Part shown: piece after piece, positions 31,939-39,289 of the stretch | How positions within the stretch are numbered: position 1 is the stretch's first letter | Layout: each line of letters starts with the position of its first letter | Assembly: GCA_023423535.1 (NCBI GenBank) | Contig: JAFAFL010000131.1 | Span: 1 to 64,000, forward strand | Direction of reading: 5' to 3' | DNA: 64,000 bases | Source: Pseudomonadota bacterium | GTDB taxonomy: Bacteria > Myxococcota > Myxococcia > Myxococcales > Myxococcaceae | Position numbers and translations under genes: made by a program | Notes under the pieces: model-generated | Told to the model about the DNA's origin: nothing | What the model saw: the letters and a program-made list of their open reading frames with translations, nothing else | The model's database searches: none

Positions 31939-33927
31939 TCAACCTCGCTTGACGAGCGTCCCGACGCCGCGGTCGGTGAACAGCTCGGCGATGATCGAGT
32001 GCGGCGTGCGCCCGTCCACCACGTGGACCTGCTCCACCGGTCCTTCGAGCGCCTCGAGGATCGCCCGCGCGCGCACCGCGCTTCCGTTGGGCAGCGAGCC
32101 CGCGTCCAGGCGCTGGCGCAGCTCGTCGGAGGAGAGCTCGGGGAGCAGCTCGCCGGCCTCGACGATGCCCGGCGTGTCCGCGAGGTACACGAGCTTCTCC
32201 ACGCCCAGCGCGCGCGCGATCTGCGCCGCCGCGGTGTCCGCGTCCACGTCGTGGCTCTGCCCGTCGTCGCCCATGCCGATGGGCGAGATGACCGGCACGT
32301 AGCTCTGCTGCAGCAGCAGCTCGAGGAAGGCGGTGTTCACCGAGAGGGACTGGCCCAGCGGGCTGTTTCGCACCCGCAGCAGCGCCCCGTCCTTCCCGCT
32401 GATCCCCACCGCGTGGTTCCCGTGGCGGTTGAGGAGGGTGACCAGATCGCTCTGCTCCTCGAGCATGTCGCCGGTGTCCGGAGCCCCGGGCGCGCCGTGG
32501 ACGCCGTGCACGACGATTGGCCGGAGCCCCACGGAACGCAGCAGCGCCACGTCGTCGCAGAAGGTCTTCTTCAGCGATTCCTTCATGGTGGCGGTGCCGC
32601 CGTACTTGATCACGCAGCGCTTCCCCGCGAAGCGCGAGATGTAGGAGAGCGCCTCGACGAGGAGCCGGACCTTGAACGCGGGGCTGTAGTTCGCCAGCCG
32701 GTCGTCCTTCGCCACGCCGCCGTCCGCCGCGGGCACGATGAGCGAGGTGTAGTCCGCGTTGATCTTCACGTAGTCGTACGAGAGGTCGCAGCCCCACGCG
32801 GTGGTGGAGGCCTCGCCCGCGTGCAGCGCCACGAGCACCTTCACCTCCGGCCCGCGCAGCTTCCGCCGCAGCGCGAGGCTGTCGAACGCGGAGGGCTCGC
32901 CGGCATAGACCTCGATGCCCTGGATGGTGACGGTGGCCCGCTCCGGCTGCAGGTCCCAGCCCTGCGAGCCCGCGCGTGCGCCCACGGTGGCGAGGATCCG
33001 TCCCCAGTTCGGATCAGCGCCGAACATCGCCGCCTTCACCAGCGCAGAGCCGCAGACGCTCTTGCCGAGGTCCCGCGCGATCGCCAGCGACGGCGCGCCG
33101 CTGACGGTGACCTCCAGCAGCTTCGTGGCGCCCTCGCCGTCGAACGCGATCTCCCGCGCCAGCTCCACGCAGAGCTCGCGGACGGTGGCGGCGAAGAGTT
33201 CGTAGTCACCGCCCTCCGGCAGCTCGATGCGCGCGTTCTGCGCCCGGCCGTTGGCCAGCGCGAAGATCGCGTCGTTGGTGCTCATGTCGTCGTCGACGGT
33301 GAGGTTGTTGAACGAGGCGTCCATCGACCCCTTCAGCGCGGCGCTCAGCGCTGGCGAAGAGATGGCGCAGTCGGTCACCAGCACTGCGATCATCGACGCG
33401 AGCTGCGGCGCGATCATCCCCGAGCCCTTGCACACCGCGGCGATCGTCACGTCCTCACCGCCCAGCTCGATCACCCGCGACACCATCTTCACCCGGGTGT
33501 CGGTGGTGATGATCGCCTCCGCGCAGGGGAGGGGATCCGAGGTGAGGCCCGCCACCAGCTTCGGCGCCGCGTCGATGATCTTCTGCACCGGCAGCCGCAT
33601 CCCGATGACGCCGGTGGACGCGGAGAGCACCGACTCCACCGGGACGTTCAGCGCCCCGGCGATGGCCTCGTGCACCGTGTGGACGTCCTGAACGCCCCGC
33701 GGGCCGGTCATCGCGTTGGCGTTGCCGCTGTTGATGACCACCGCGCGGATGTCGTCCGCGGGCACGCGCCCCTCGCACACGCGGATGGGCGCGGCCTTCG
33801 CCTTGTTCACCGTGAAGGCGCCCGCCGCCGCACAGGGCGTGTCGCTCGCCACCAGCGCGAGGTCCTTGCGCTGCGGCTTGATCCCGCAGTGCAGGCCCGA
33901 GAACGTGAAGCCGATCGGGACCTTCAT
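31939..33927 (-). CDS. argJB: Fused ArgJ-ArgB protein (ornithine acetyltransferase plus atypical N-acetylglutamate kinase)
   Basis: One 662-residue frame without a stop. Residues 1-395 are ArgJ (SGNANAMTGPRG, KGSGMIAP, NNLTVDDDMSTND, ending SYDYVKINADY). ArgJ normally cleaves itself before a Thr; here that residue is Ser178 (QLASMIAVL). A linker of about 20 residues leads to an ArgB domain (417-662) with VIKYGG, GISGKDG, VISPIG and VVDGRTPHSI. This domain is shorter than usual. The stretch between VVHG and the LLNRHG helix lacks about 35-40 residues, including the GGGP and RVTD substrate loops; NINAD reads DVDAD and the GGMIPK lysine segment is altered. Kinase activity is thus doubtful. The ATG overlaps the argC stop (ATGA). 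A frame error is unlikely because both halves are in one frame. Confidence 0.9.
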   Translation of the reverse strand: MKVPIGFTFSGLHCGIKPQRKDLALVASDTPCAAAGAFTVNKAKAAPIRVCEGRVPADDIRAVVINSGNANAMTGPRGVQDVHTVHEAIAGALNVPVESVLSASTGVIGMRLPVQKIIDAAPKLVAGLTSDPLPCAEAIITTDTRVKMVSRVIELGGEDVTIAAVCKGSGMIAPQLASMIAVLVTDCAISSPALSAALKGSMDASFNNLTVDDDMSTNDAIFALANGRAQNARIELPEGGDYELFAATVRELCVELAREIAFDGEGATKLLEVTVSGAPSLAIARDLGKSVCGSALVKAAMFGADPNWGRILATVGARAGSQGWDLQPERATVTIQGIEVYAGEPSAFDSLALRRKLRGPEVKVLVALHAGEASTTAWGCDLSYDYVKINADYTSLIVPAADGGVAKDDRLANYSPAFKVRLLVEALSYISRFAGKRCVIKYGGTATMKESLKKTFCDDVALLRSVGLRPIVVHGVHGAPGAPDTGDMLEEQSDLVTLLNRHGNHAVGISGKDGALLRVRNSPLGQSLSVNTAFLELLLQQSYVPVISPIGMGDDGQSHDVDADTAAAQIARALGVEKLVYLADTPGIVEAGELLPELSSDELRQRLDAGSLPNGSAVRARAILEALEGPVEQVHVVDGRTPHSIIAELFTDRGVGTLVKRG

Positions 33928-34973
33928 GGATGGAAGGCCCGCATCGCGGAGAGGCCGAGTCCCTCTTCGAGGTCGAACATCACGTTGAGGTTCTGCACCG
34001 CCTGACCCGCCGCGCCCTTCACGAGGTTGTCGATCGCCGAGCAGATCACCAGCCGCCCGCCGTCCGCGGAGAAGCCGATCTGGCAGCGGTTCGTGCCGAC
34101 CACCTGCTTCAGCGAGACGCCGTCCGCGCTCTGCGCGAGCGAGATGAAGGGCTCGTCGCCGTAGGCCTCCTTCAGCGCCGCCGCGACCTTCTCCGGCGTG
34201 GCGCCCCGGTTGAACCACGCATAGGTGGTGCAGAGGATCCCGCGCCGGATGGGGAGCAGGTGCGGGGTGAAGGTCAGCGTCGTCGCCGCGGTCCGGCCCA
34301 GCCCCTCCACCGTCTGCGCGATCTCCGGCGTGTGCTGGTGGCGCAGGACCTTGTAGGCGCGGAAGTCGCCGTCGATCTCGCAGAAGGAGTAGTCCTCCGA
34401 CGCCTTGCGGCCCGCGCCGGTCACGCCGGAAGCGGCGTTGATGATCAGCGTCTGCGGATCGATGAGGCCCGCCTTCACCAGCGGCGCCACCGGAAGCGTG
34501 GCGGCGGTGGGGAAGCAGCCGGGGTTGGCCACGAGCCGGGCCTCGCGCACGCGGCCGCGGAAGAGCTCGGTCATGCCGTACACGGCCTCCGCGAGGAGGT
34601 CGTGGGCTGTATGCGCGAAGCCGTACCACTGTGCATAAAGAGCAGGGTCGCGGAGGCGGAACGCGCCGGAGAGGTCGATCACCCGCACGCCCTTCGCGAG
34701 CAGCTTCGGCGCCAGCTCGAGGGAGACCTCCGCCGGGGTGCAGAGCAGCACGACGTCGCACAGCGCGGCCTGCTCCTCCGCGTCCTTCTGCGACACGTAC
34801 GTCAGAGCGGCGGCGGGGCCGGTGATGCCGGCGCGCGCGCCCAGGCTCTCGCCCACCCAGCGGTCGCTGGTGGCGAACCGGAGCGTCGCGCGCGGGTGGT
34901 GCGCGAGGATCCGGGTGGCCTCGAGTCCGGAGTAGCCGGACGCCCCGATGATGCCGACGGAGGGAGTATGCAC
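33924..34973 (-). CDS. argC: N-acetyl-gamma-glutamyl-phosphate reductase
   Basis: The 349-residue protein reduces the product of ArgB with NADPH. The Rossmann motif GIIGASGYSGLEATRIL opens the protein, and the catalytic Cys lies in ANPGCFPTAATLP. The segments SGVTGAGRKAS and HQHTPEI are typical of the family. The start is GTG at 34973; no earlier start fits. First gene of the arg operon, directly behind a candidate promoter and a perfect palindrome. Its stop overlaps the start of argJB (ATGA). Confidence 0.95.
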   Translation of the reverse strand: MHTPSVGIIGASGYSGLEATRILAHHPRATLRFATSDRWVGESLGARAGITGPAAALTYVSQKDAEEQAALCDVVLLCTPAEVSLELAPKLLAKGVRVIDLSGAFRLRDPALYAQWYGFAHTAHDLLAEAVYGMTELFRGRVREARLVANPGCFPTAATLPVAPLVKAGLIDPQTLIINAASGVTGAGRKASEDYSFCEIDGDFRAYKVLRHQHTPEIAQTVEGLGRTAATTLTFTPHLLPIRRGILCTTYAWFNRGATPEKVAAALKEAYGDEPFISLAQSADGVSLKQVVGTNRCQIGFSADGGRLVICSAIDNLVKGAAGQAVQNLNVMFDLEEGLGLSAMRAFHP

Positions 34974-34979
34974 GGTCGC

Positions 34980-35020
34980 GCATATATATACACGGGCAGG
35001 GCGGATCAACGGTTGATCCG
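34980..35020 (-). promoter_or_regulatory. Candidate argC promoter overlapped by a perfect palindrome
   Basis: CGGATCAAC (35002-35010) and GTTGATCCG (35012-35020) are perfect 9-bp arms around one base. Read leftward, the second arm gives TTGATC, a -35-like hexamer, followed after 15-17 bases by the AT-run TATATATATG (about 34980-34990) as a -10. The start codon at 34973 is so close that the transcript would have a very short leader or none. The palindrome is a natural operator; it does not match the TGAAT-type ARG box. Confidence 0.65.
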
Positions 35021-35112
35021 GGCCCGGCCCGAAAAATCGCGGCCGCGCGCTCCTGGCGGGAGGCAGTGCTGCCGTGCCTGCTCTGCAAGCGGCGCCCGCG
35101 CGACGGCGGGAA

Positions 35113-36333
35113 TCAGCGCTGCGTCGTCCGTTCGTCCTCGGCGTCCGCCTTGCGGCCCACGAGCTTCCACCACGGCTCGGCGCGGTCGGTGAACGCGGCC
35201 GCGGGTGCGTCCGCCTGGTGGAAGCCGCCGCGCTCCGGGCGCACCTCCACCGGTTGTCCCACGCGCGGCGTGACGAAGGGGAGGCCTCGCGCGGCGGCGA
35301 GCTCATACACCTGAGACGGCGGCTCGTCCCAGGCGTGAAAGGCGAGGTTGAAGGTCCCCCAGTGGATGGGCAGAAAGAGCCCGCCGCCCAGCCACTCCAG
35401 CGCGGTCAGCGCGTTCTCCGGCCCGAGGTGGATGTCGCCCCAGCTCGGGTGGAAGGCGCCGACCTCCAGCATCACCACGTCGAACGGTCCCTGCCGCGCG
35501 CCGATCTCCTTGAACTGCGGCGTGAGCCCGGTGTCGCCGCTGAAGTAGACGCGGCGGTTCGGCGTGCGCACCACCCACGAGGCCCACAGCGTGCGGTCGC
35601 GGTCGTTCAAGCCGCGGCCGGAGAAGTGCCGCGACGGCGTGGCCACCAGCGTCAGGCCCTCCTTCGGTGAGGCCTCGCTCCACCAGTCGAGCTCGGTGAT
35701 CTGCGAGGCGGGCACGTCCCACCGGCGCAGGTGATCCGCCACGCCGAGCGGCACGAAGAAGGGCACGCCCTTCGCGGCGAGCGCCCGGATGCTCGGCATG
35801 TCCAGGTGGTCGTAGTGGTCGTGCGAGATGATCACCGCGTCCAGCGGCGGCAGCTCCTCGAGCTTCACCACCGGCGGGTGAAAGCGCTTCGGCCCGACGA
35901 TGGTGGACGGCGAGGCGCGCTCGCCCCAGATGGGATCGGTCAGCACGCGGAAGCCTTCGACCTCCATCAACACCGTGCTGTGGCCGAGCCAGGTAATGCG
36001 CATGCCGCTCTCCGGCGACTGCGACCAGACTGCGCGCGGGTCGACGAGCGGGATGGCCCCGGGCGGCGTGCGCTGCGCCTTCCCGAAGAGCCACTCGTTC
36101 ATCATCGTCTTCATCGACGGGCTGAAGTTCTCCTTCGGCTCGCGGTTCACGAACACGCCGTCCTCATCGTTGAAGGCGGAGTGCTTCGACAGCTCCGACA
36201 TGCGCGCCTTGTCCGGCGAACGCCCGAAGGCAGCCAGGCAACCGGTGGTGGTGACGAGCGCGGTCCCCAGCCCGAGCAGCGGCAGGCCGAGGCCCAAAGC
36301 GAGCCGGCGTGCGGCGCGGCGACGAGTGGTCAT
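35113..36333 (-). CDS. MBL-fold metallo-hydrolase lipoprotein (NAPE-PLD / UlaG-like)
   Basis: The 406-residue protein has a twin-Arg-rich N-terminus and a membrane segment ending at Cys32 (TTTGC), fitting a lipoprotein. The metal-binding core is complete: HxHxDH as SHDHYDHLD (H171-H176), later SRHFSGRG, the bridging Asp in FSGDTGLT, and HWGTF near the end. The pattern TWLGHSTVLMEVEGFRVLTDP is typical of the NAPE-hydrolysing phospholipase D and UlaG group, which act on phospholipids or lactone-phosphates. The ATG at 36333 is chosen from the basic start MTTRRR. An envelope phospholipase role is possible, but the substrate is unknown. Confidence 0.88.
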   Translation of the reverse strand: MTTRRRAARRLALGLGLPLLGLGTALVTTTGCLAAFGRSPDKARMSELSKHSAFNDEDGVFVNREPKENFSPSMKTMMNEWLFGKAQRTPPGAIPLVDPRAVWSQSPESGMRITWLGHSTVLMEVEGFRVLTDPIWGERASPSTIVGPKRFHPPVVKLEELPPLDAVIISHDHYDHLDMPSIRALAAKGVPFFVPLGVADHLRRWDVPASQITELDWWSEASPKEGLTLVATPSRHFSGRGLNDRDRTLWASWVVRTPNRRVYFSGDTGLTPQFKEIGARQGPFDVVMLEVGAFHPSWGDIHLGPENALTALEWLGGGLFLPIHWGTFNLAFHAWDEPPSQVYELAAARGLPFVTPRVGQPVEVRPERGGFHQADAPAAAFTDRAEPWWKLVGRKADAEDERTTQR

Positions 36334-36405
36334 GAGGACTTCGGTAGCGCCCTGCACGTCGTCACGCAAGCCGCGCTCCGAGCCAAGGGGAGCCAGGCCG
36401 ACACG

Positions 36406-36438
36406 AAAAAGCCCCGCCACCTTGAAGGGTGACGGGGC
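36406..36438 (-). terminator. Intrinsic terminator after the LruC-like gene
   Basis: On the minus strand, the arms at 36438-36428 and 36421-36411 pair over 10-11 bp with one mismatch and a loop of a few bases, then a five-base T-run (AAAAA at 36406-36410 on the plus strand). It lies 27 bases after the stop of the gene ending at 36465. Confidence 0.85.
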
Positions 36439-36464
36439 CTGACTCGACGACGGCAGAGGTGAGG

Positions 36465-38396
36465 CTAGCGGCAGGCCACGTTGTACGTGCTGCAGCCACC
36501 GCGGGCGGGCGGCGGGGAGCCAACCCCGATGCAGCCCCAGGTGGTACCCGACACGTTCTGCATGCCGGCGTTGTAGCCGCTGTTGCTGCTGTAGGTGTAC
36601 CCGAACTGCTGCCCCAGCGCGGTGGGGATGGTCACGGTGTTGCCGTGCCACTGCGAGTGACCACAGCAGCCCGACCAGGCGCTGTTGGAGACGCCGACGA
36701 GGCACTGGCCCGCGACCTGCGGCGAGTTGTTCACGAAGTAGGAGATCGACCACTGGCAGGAGTTCGTCGCGCCGAGCGAGAACACCGACGAGGTCCCGTC
36801 CGACGCGTGACTCACCAGCCGGCGGCCGATGCTCGTGCAGGACTGCTGCGCCACCGCCTGGGTGCAGTTGGAGATGGAGCCGTTGCCGCAGGGGACGATC
36901 ACGATCGGCGTGGAGACGCCGCCCACCGTGTACACCGAGCCCGAGCCGCCCGACGCGTTGGCCACGCAGGTGCCGCCGCTGAGCGTGTAGCCCGCGTTGC
37001 AGGCCGTGGCGCTGCAGCCGCTCCAGCCGGAGCCGAGGTTGTCGCAGGTCCGCGTGCCGCTGCCGTTCGCGACCGAGCAGGTGCCGGTGCTGTTCGGGCT
37101 GCACACCTGCGCCACGCAGCTGTTGCCGCTGAGGTAGTGGCCGCTGTTGCAGGAGGTCACGGTGCAGGTGCCGAAGCCGGTGCCCGAGCCGTTGCAGAAC
37201 TGCGTGCCGCTGCCGCCGGTCACCGTGCACGCCGAGGCCGTGTTCGGCTGGCAGGCCCAGTCGGTGGCGGTGCAGGGCGTGGGCGTGGAGTAGTTGCCCG
37301 CGCAGGTCCACCGCCACAGGCCGCCGACGGAAGCGGGCGCGGAGGCGGTGCCGAAGGCGCAGAGGCCGCTGGTGGGGGCCTCGACGGAGCCGGTCCCGAT
37401 CGCAGGGCCACAGCGGCCCGGATCAGGCGTGAAGCAGCTCGTGTTCGGCGCCGCCTGGGCCTCGAGCGCGCGCGGCTGGCTGAGCCCGTACGCGTACGCC
37501 GGCGAGAGGTGCCGGTAGAAGTCGGTGTTCTGCGTGCCGTTGGAGGCGCCGAACGGGACGATGCCCGGGTAGAGCAGGTCGATGGACGCGTTCTCGCGCG
37601 GGTAGTTCGCCAGCTCGGGGAACTCGAGCACGAAGGGGATGCCCTGCGCGGTCACGAAGGCGCGGGTGCTCGTCGAGCCGTCGTCCTGCGTGTTGAAGAG
37701 CGCGGCGTTCATGTTCGCGGTGCCGCGGTAGCGCGGGCGGTGGATCTCGGTGCCGAGCTCGCGGTTGAAGAGGAAGAGGTCGAACGGCGCGTCGGCGGCG
37801 GAGAGCGGCACGCCGGGGTTGAGCACCAGCTCGATGACGATGTTCGCGTAGGGGCGCTGCGGGACGTCGGGGTTCGTGTTCACCCACTCGCGGGTGGACT
37901 CGACGCCGAAGAGCGCGTGGATGTTGTCGGAGATGACCAGCGTCGCGTCGGCCGCGGAGGGATCGAGCCGCACGTCGTTGCTGATGACGTCGCCAATCGT
38001 CGCGGTGAGCGAGGTCACGCTCGTGCGCGGCGCACCCGGCAGCCGCAGCGCGAGCCCGTTGAGGTTGCCGGCACCGGCGGCGAGCACGCTCAGCTCCACG
38101 CGCAGCGCGGTGACCTGACCTGCGCTGTTGTAACGGAGCACCTGGTTGTGGGCGATGACCGCGTCGTTGAAGTCGAAGTCGCCGCGGCGGGGCCACGAGT
38201 CCTCGAAGAGCAGCAGGCCCCAGGTGCGATCCGCGGGCACGAACACGCGCGCGGAGATGTCCGCGTCACACGGCGCCGCGTCGAGGTCGTCGCTCACGCC
38301 GTCGAGATCCGAGTCCACGTTCGGCGCGCCCTGAGCCAGCGCGGCACCGGAGGCGAGCAGGACGAGCGCACAGAGCAGCTTCTTCGCCGCGCTCAC
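36465..38396 (-). CDS. Secreted LruC-domain protein with a Cys-rich C-terminus
   Basis: The 643-residue protein has a signal peptide (ALVLLASGAALA) and a calcium-binding type motif (DSDLDGVSDDLDAAPCD). The LruC/DUF4842 domain follows, with FEDSWPRRGDFDFNDAVIAHN as its hallmark. After about residue 330 come several cysteine-rich blocks with a repeated form (C-x-A-T-x-C-N-x-G-Y/H-x-L-S-G-x-x-C-V-A). The final 160 residues are rich in Ser, Gly, Asn and Cys. LruC proteins are cell-surface proteins first named in Leptospira. The start is GTG at 38396, overlapping the upstream lipoprotein stop (GTGA), so the pair is coupled. A terminator follows. Function unknown. Confidence 0.82.
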   Translation of the reverse strand: MSAAKKLLCALVLLASGAALAQGAPNVDSDLDGVSDDLDAAPCDADISARVFVPADRTWGLLLFEDSWPRRGDFDFNDAVIAHNQVLRYNSAGQVTALRVELSVLAAGAGNLNGLALRLPGAPRTSVTSLTATIGDVISNDVRLDPSAADATLVISDNIHALFGVESTREWVNTNPDVPQRPYANIVIELVLNPGVPLSAADAPFDLFLFNRELGTEIHRPRYRGTANMNAALFNTQDDGSTSTRAFVTAQGIPFVLEFPELANYPRENASIDLLYPGIVPFGASNGTQNTDFYRHLSPAYAYGLSQPRALEAQAAPNTSCFTPDPGRCGPAIGTGSVEAPTSGLCAFGTASAPASVGGLWRWTCAGNYSTPTPCTATDWACQPNTASACTVTGGSGTQFCNGSGTGFGTCTVTSCNSGHYLSGNSCVAQVCSPNSTGTCSVANGSGTRTCDNLGSGWSGCSATACNAGYTLSGGTCVANASGGSGSVYTVGGVSTPIVIVPCGNGSISNCTQAVAQQSCTSIGRRLVSHASDGTSSVFSLGATNSCQWSISYFVNNSPQVAGQCLVGVSNSAWSGCCGHSQWHGNTVTIPTALGQQFGYTYSSNSGYNAGMQNVSGTTWGCIGVGSPPPARGGCSTYNVACR

Positions 38397-38809
38397 AGGT
38401 CACCCACCGCGGTCGCGTTGCCGTCCACGGTGAGCTCGCGCTCCACGGCCTCTGCACCGCTGCCCACGCGCAGCTTCACCGCGTTCGCCTTGCCCACCGG
38501 CAGGCGCAGATCGATCGAGGCGCCGCTCTTGAACGCACCGTCCATCAGCCGGCGGCCCTCGGAGTCGGTGACCTCCACGGCCTTCGGCTCGGAGCCCTCG
38601 GCCGCGCGCAGCTGCAGGCGCACCGACTGCGTGGTGCTGAAGTCGAAGTTCGGGTCGGTGACCACCACGTCGGCGAGCGTCTTCGGCTCCGCGGGCTCGG
38701 AGGGCGGGGTGGTGCGCCAGGAGGGATCGGAGCAGGCGGTCAGCCCGGCTGCGACGCCCAGCAGTGCGAGGCCCTTCAGGCCAGCGCGGAGTCGGAGGAG
38801 GGACGGCAT
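38393..38809 (-). CDS. Small lipoprotein coupled to the LruC-like protein
   Basis: The 138-residue protein has a lipobox (AAGLTAC, Cys26), a short Pro/Glu spacer, then one beta-rich domain (FDFSTTQSVRLQLRAAEGSEPKAVEVTDSEGRRLMDG). This resembles the small lipoproteins that accompany LruC-domain genes. Translation of the LruC gene starts inside its stop codon. It may anchor or assist the secreted partner. No known family. Confidence 0.75.
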   Translation of the reverse strand: MPSLLRLRAGLKGLALLGVAAGLTACSDPSWRTTPPSEPAEPKTLADVVVTDPNFDFSTTQSVRLQLRAAEGSEPKAVEVTDSEGRRLMDGAFKSGASIDLRLPVGKANAVKLRVGSGAEAVERELTVDGNATAVGDL

Positions 38810-38971
38810 GAGGCCTCTTTTCGGGGAGGGAGACGGGCGCAGCCTGCCTGAAGTCGTCCGGCACGAGCAATGATGTTGCTGGAAAATTTCTGCAACGCTG
38901 TAGTCGGGCTGTTCGAAGCCTCACCTTTTCCCACCCGTCGCAAGCGTCCGGCAGAGCTAGGCTGCCGACCG

Positions 38972-39286
38972 ATGGCTGACATCACCAACCACCGAAGCGC
39001 GCTGATCGCCCGAATTCTCGACGGAGAGGGGCGGCTTTCCCCGGCCGTGCGCCGGTCGGCCTTCGGCGACGACCGAAAGACCGTGCCTGCTCACCTACAG
39101 GGGCTGGTGGAGAAGGTCGCGAGGAACGTCTGGAAGGTGGTGGACGAGGACCTCGCGGGCCCAAAGTCGGCGGGCGTCACCGAGGACGAGCTCTTCGAGC
39201 TGACGGTGTGCGCGGCGGTGGGACAGGCCTCGCGGCAGTACGAGAGCGCGCTGGCGGCGCTCGAGCGCGCAGTGGGGGAGGGCTAG
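38972..39286 (+). CDS. Small helical protein upstream of the AhpD-like selenoprotein
   Basis: The 104-residue protein is mostly alpha-helical (LIARILDGEGRLSPAVRRSAF; TEDELFELTVCAAVGQASRQYESALAALERAV). The second helix pair resembles half of an AhpD-type helical fold but has one lone Cys and no CxxC pair. It ends 3 bases before the AhpD-like gene on the same strand, so the two are an operon and may form a complex. No family assigned. Confidence 0.7.
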   Translation: MADITNHRSALIARILDGEGRLSPAVRRSAFGDDRKTVPAHLQGLVEKVARNVWKVVDEDLAGPKSAGVTEDELFELTVCAAVGQASRQYESALAALERAVGEG

Positions 39287-39289
39287 ACG

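Noticed and set aside
31939..33927. ArgJ-ArgB fusion as a frameshift artefact
   Set aside because: Both domains are in one frame, the linker has normal codon use, and ArgJ keeps its natural C-terminal segment before the linker.
35031..35050. Possible terminator for the MBL gene (GC palindrome next to an A-run)
   Set aside because: The GC palindrome has no real loop, so a stable hairpin is unlikely.
38873..38894. Imperfect palindrome GTTGC...GCAAC with AT-rich centre
   Set aside because: Only 8 of 11 positions pair; it lies in a normal divergent promoter region and has no second copy.
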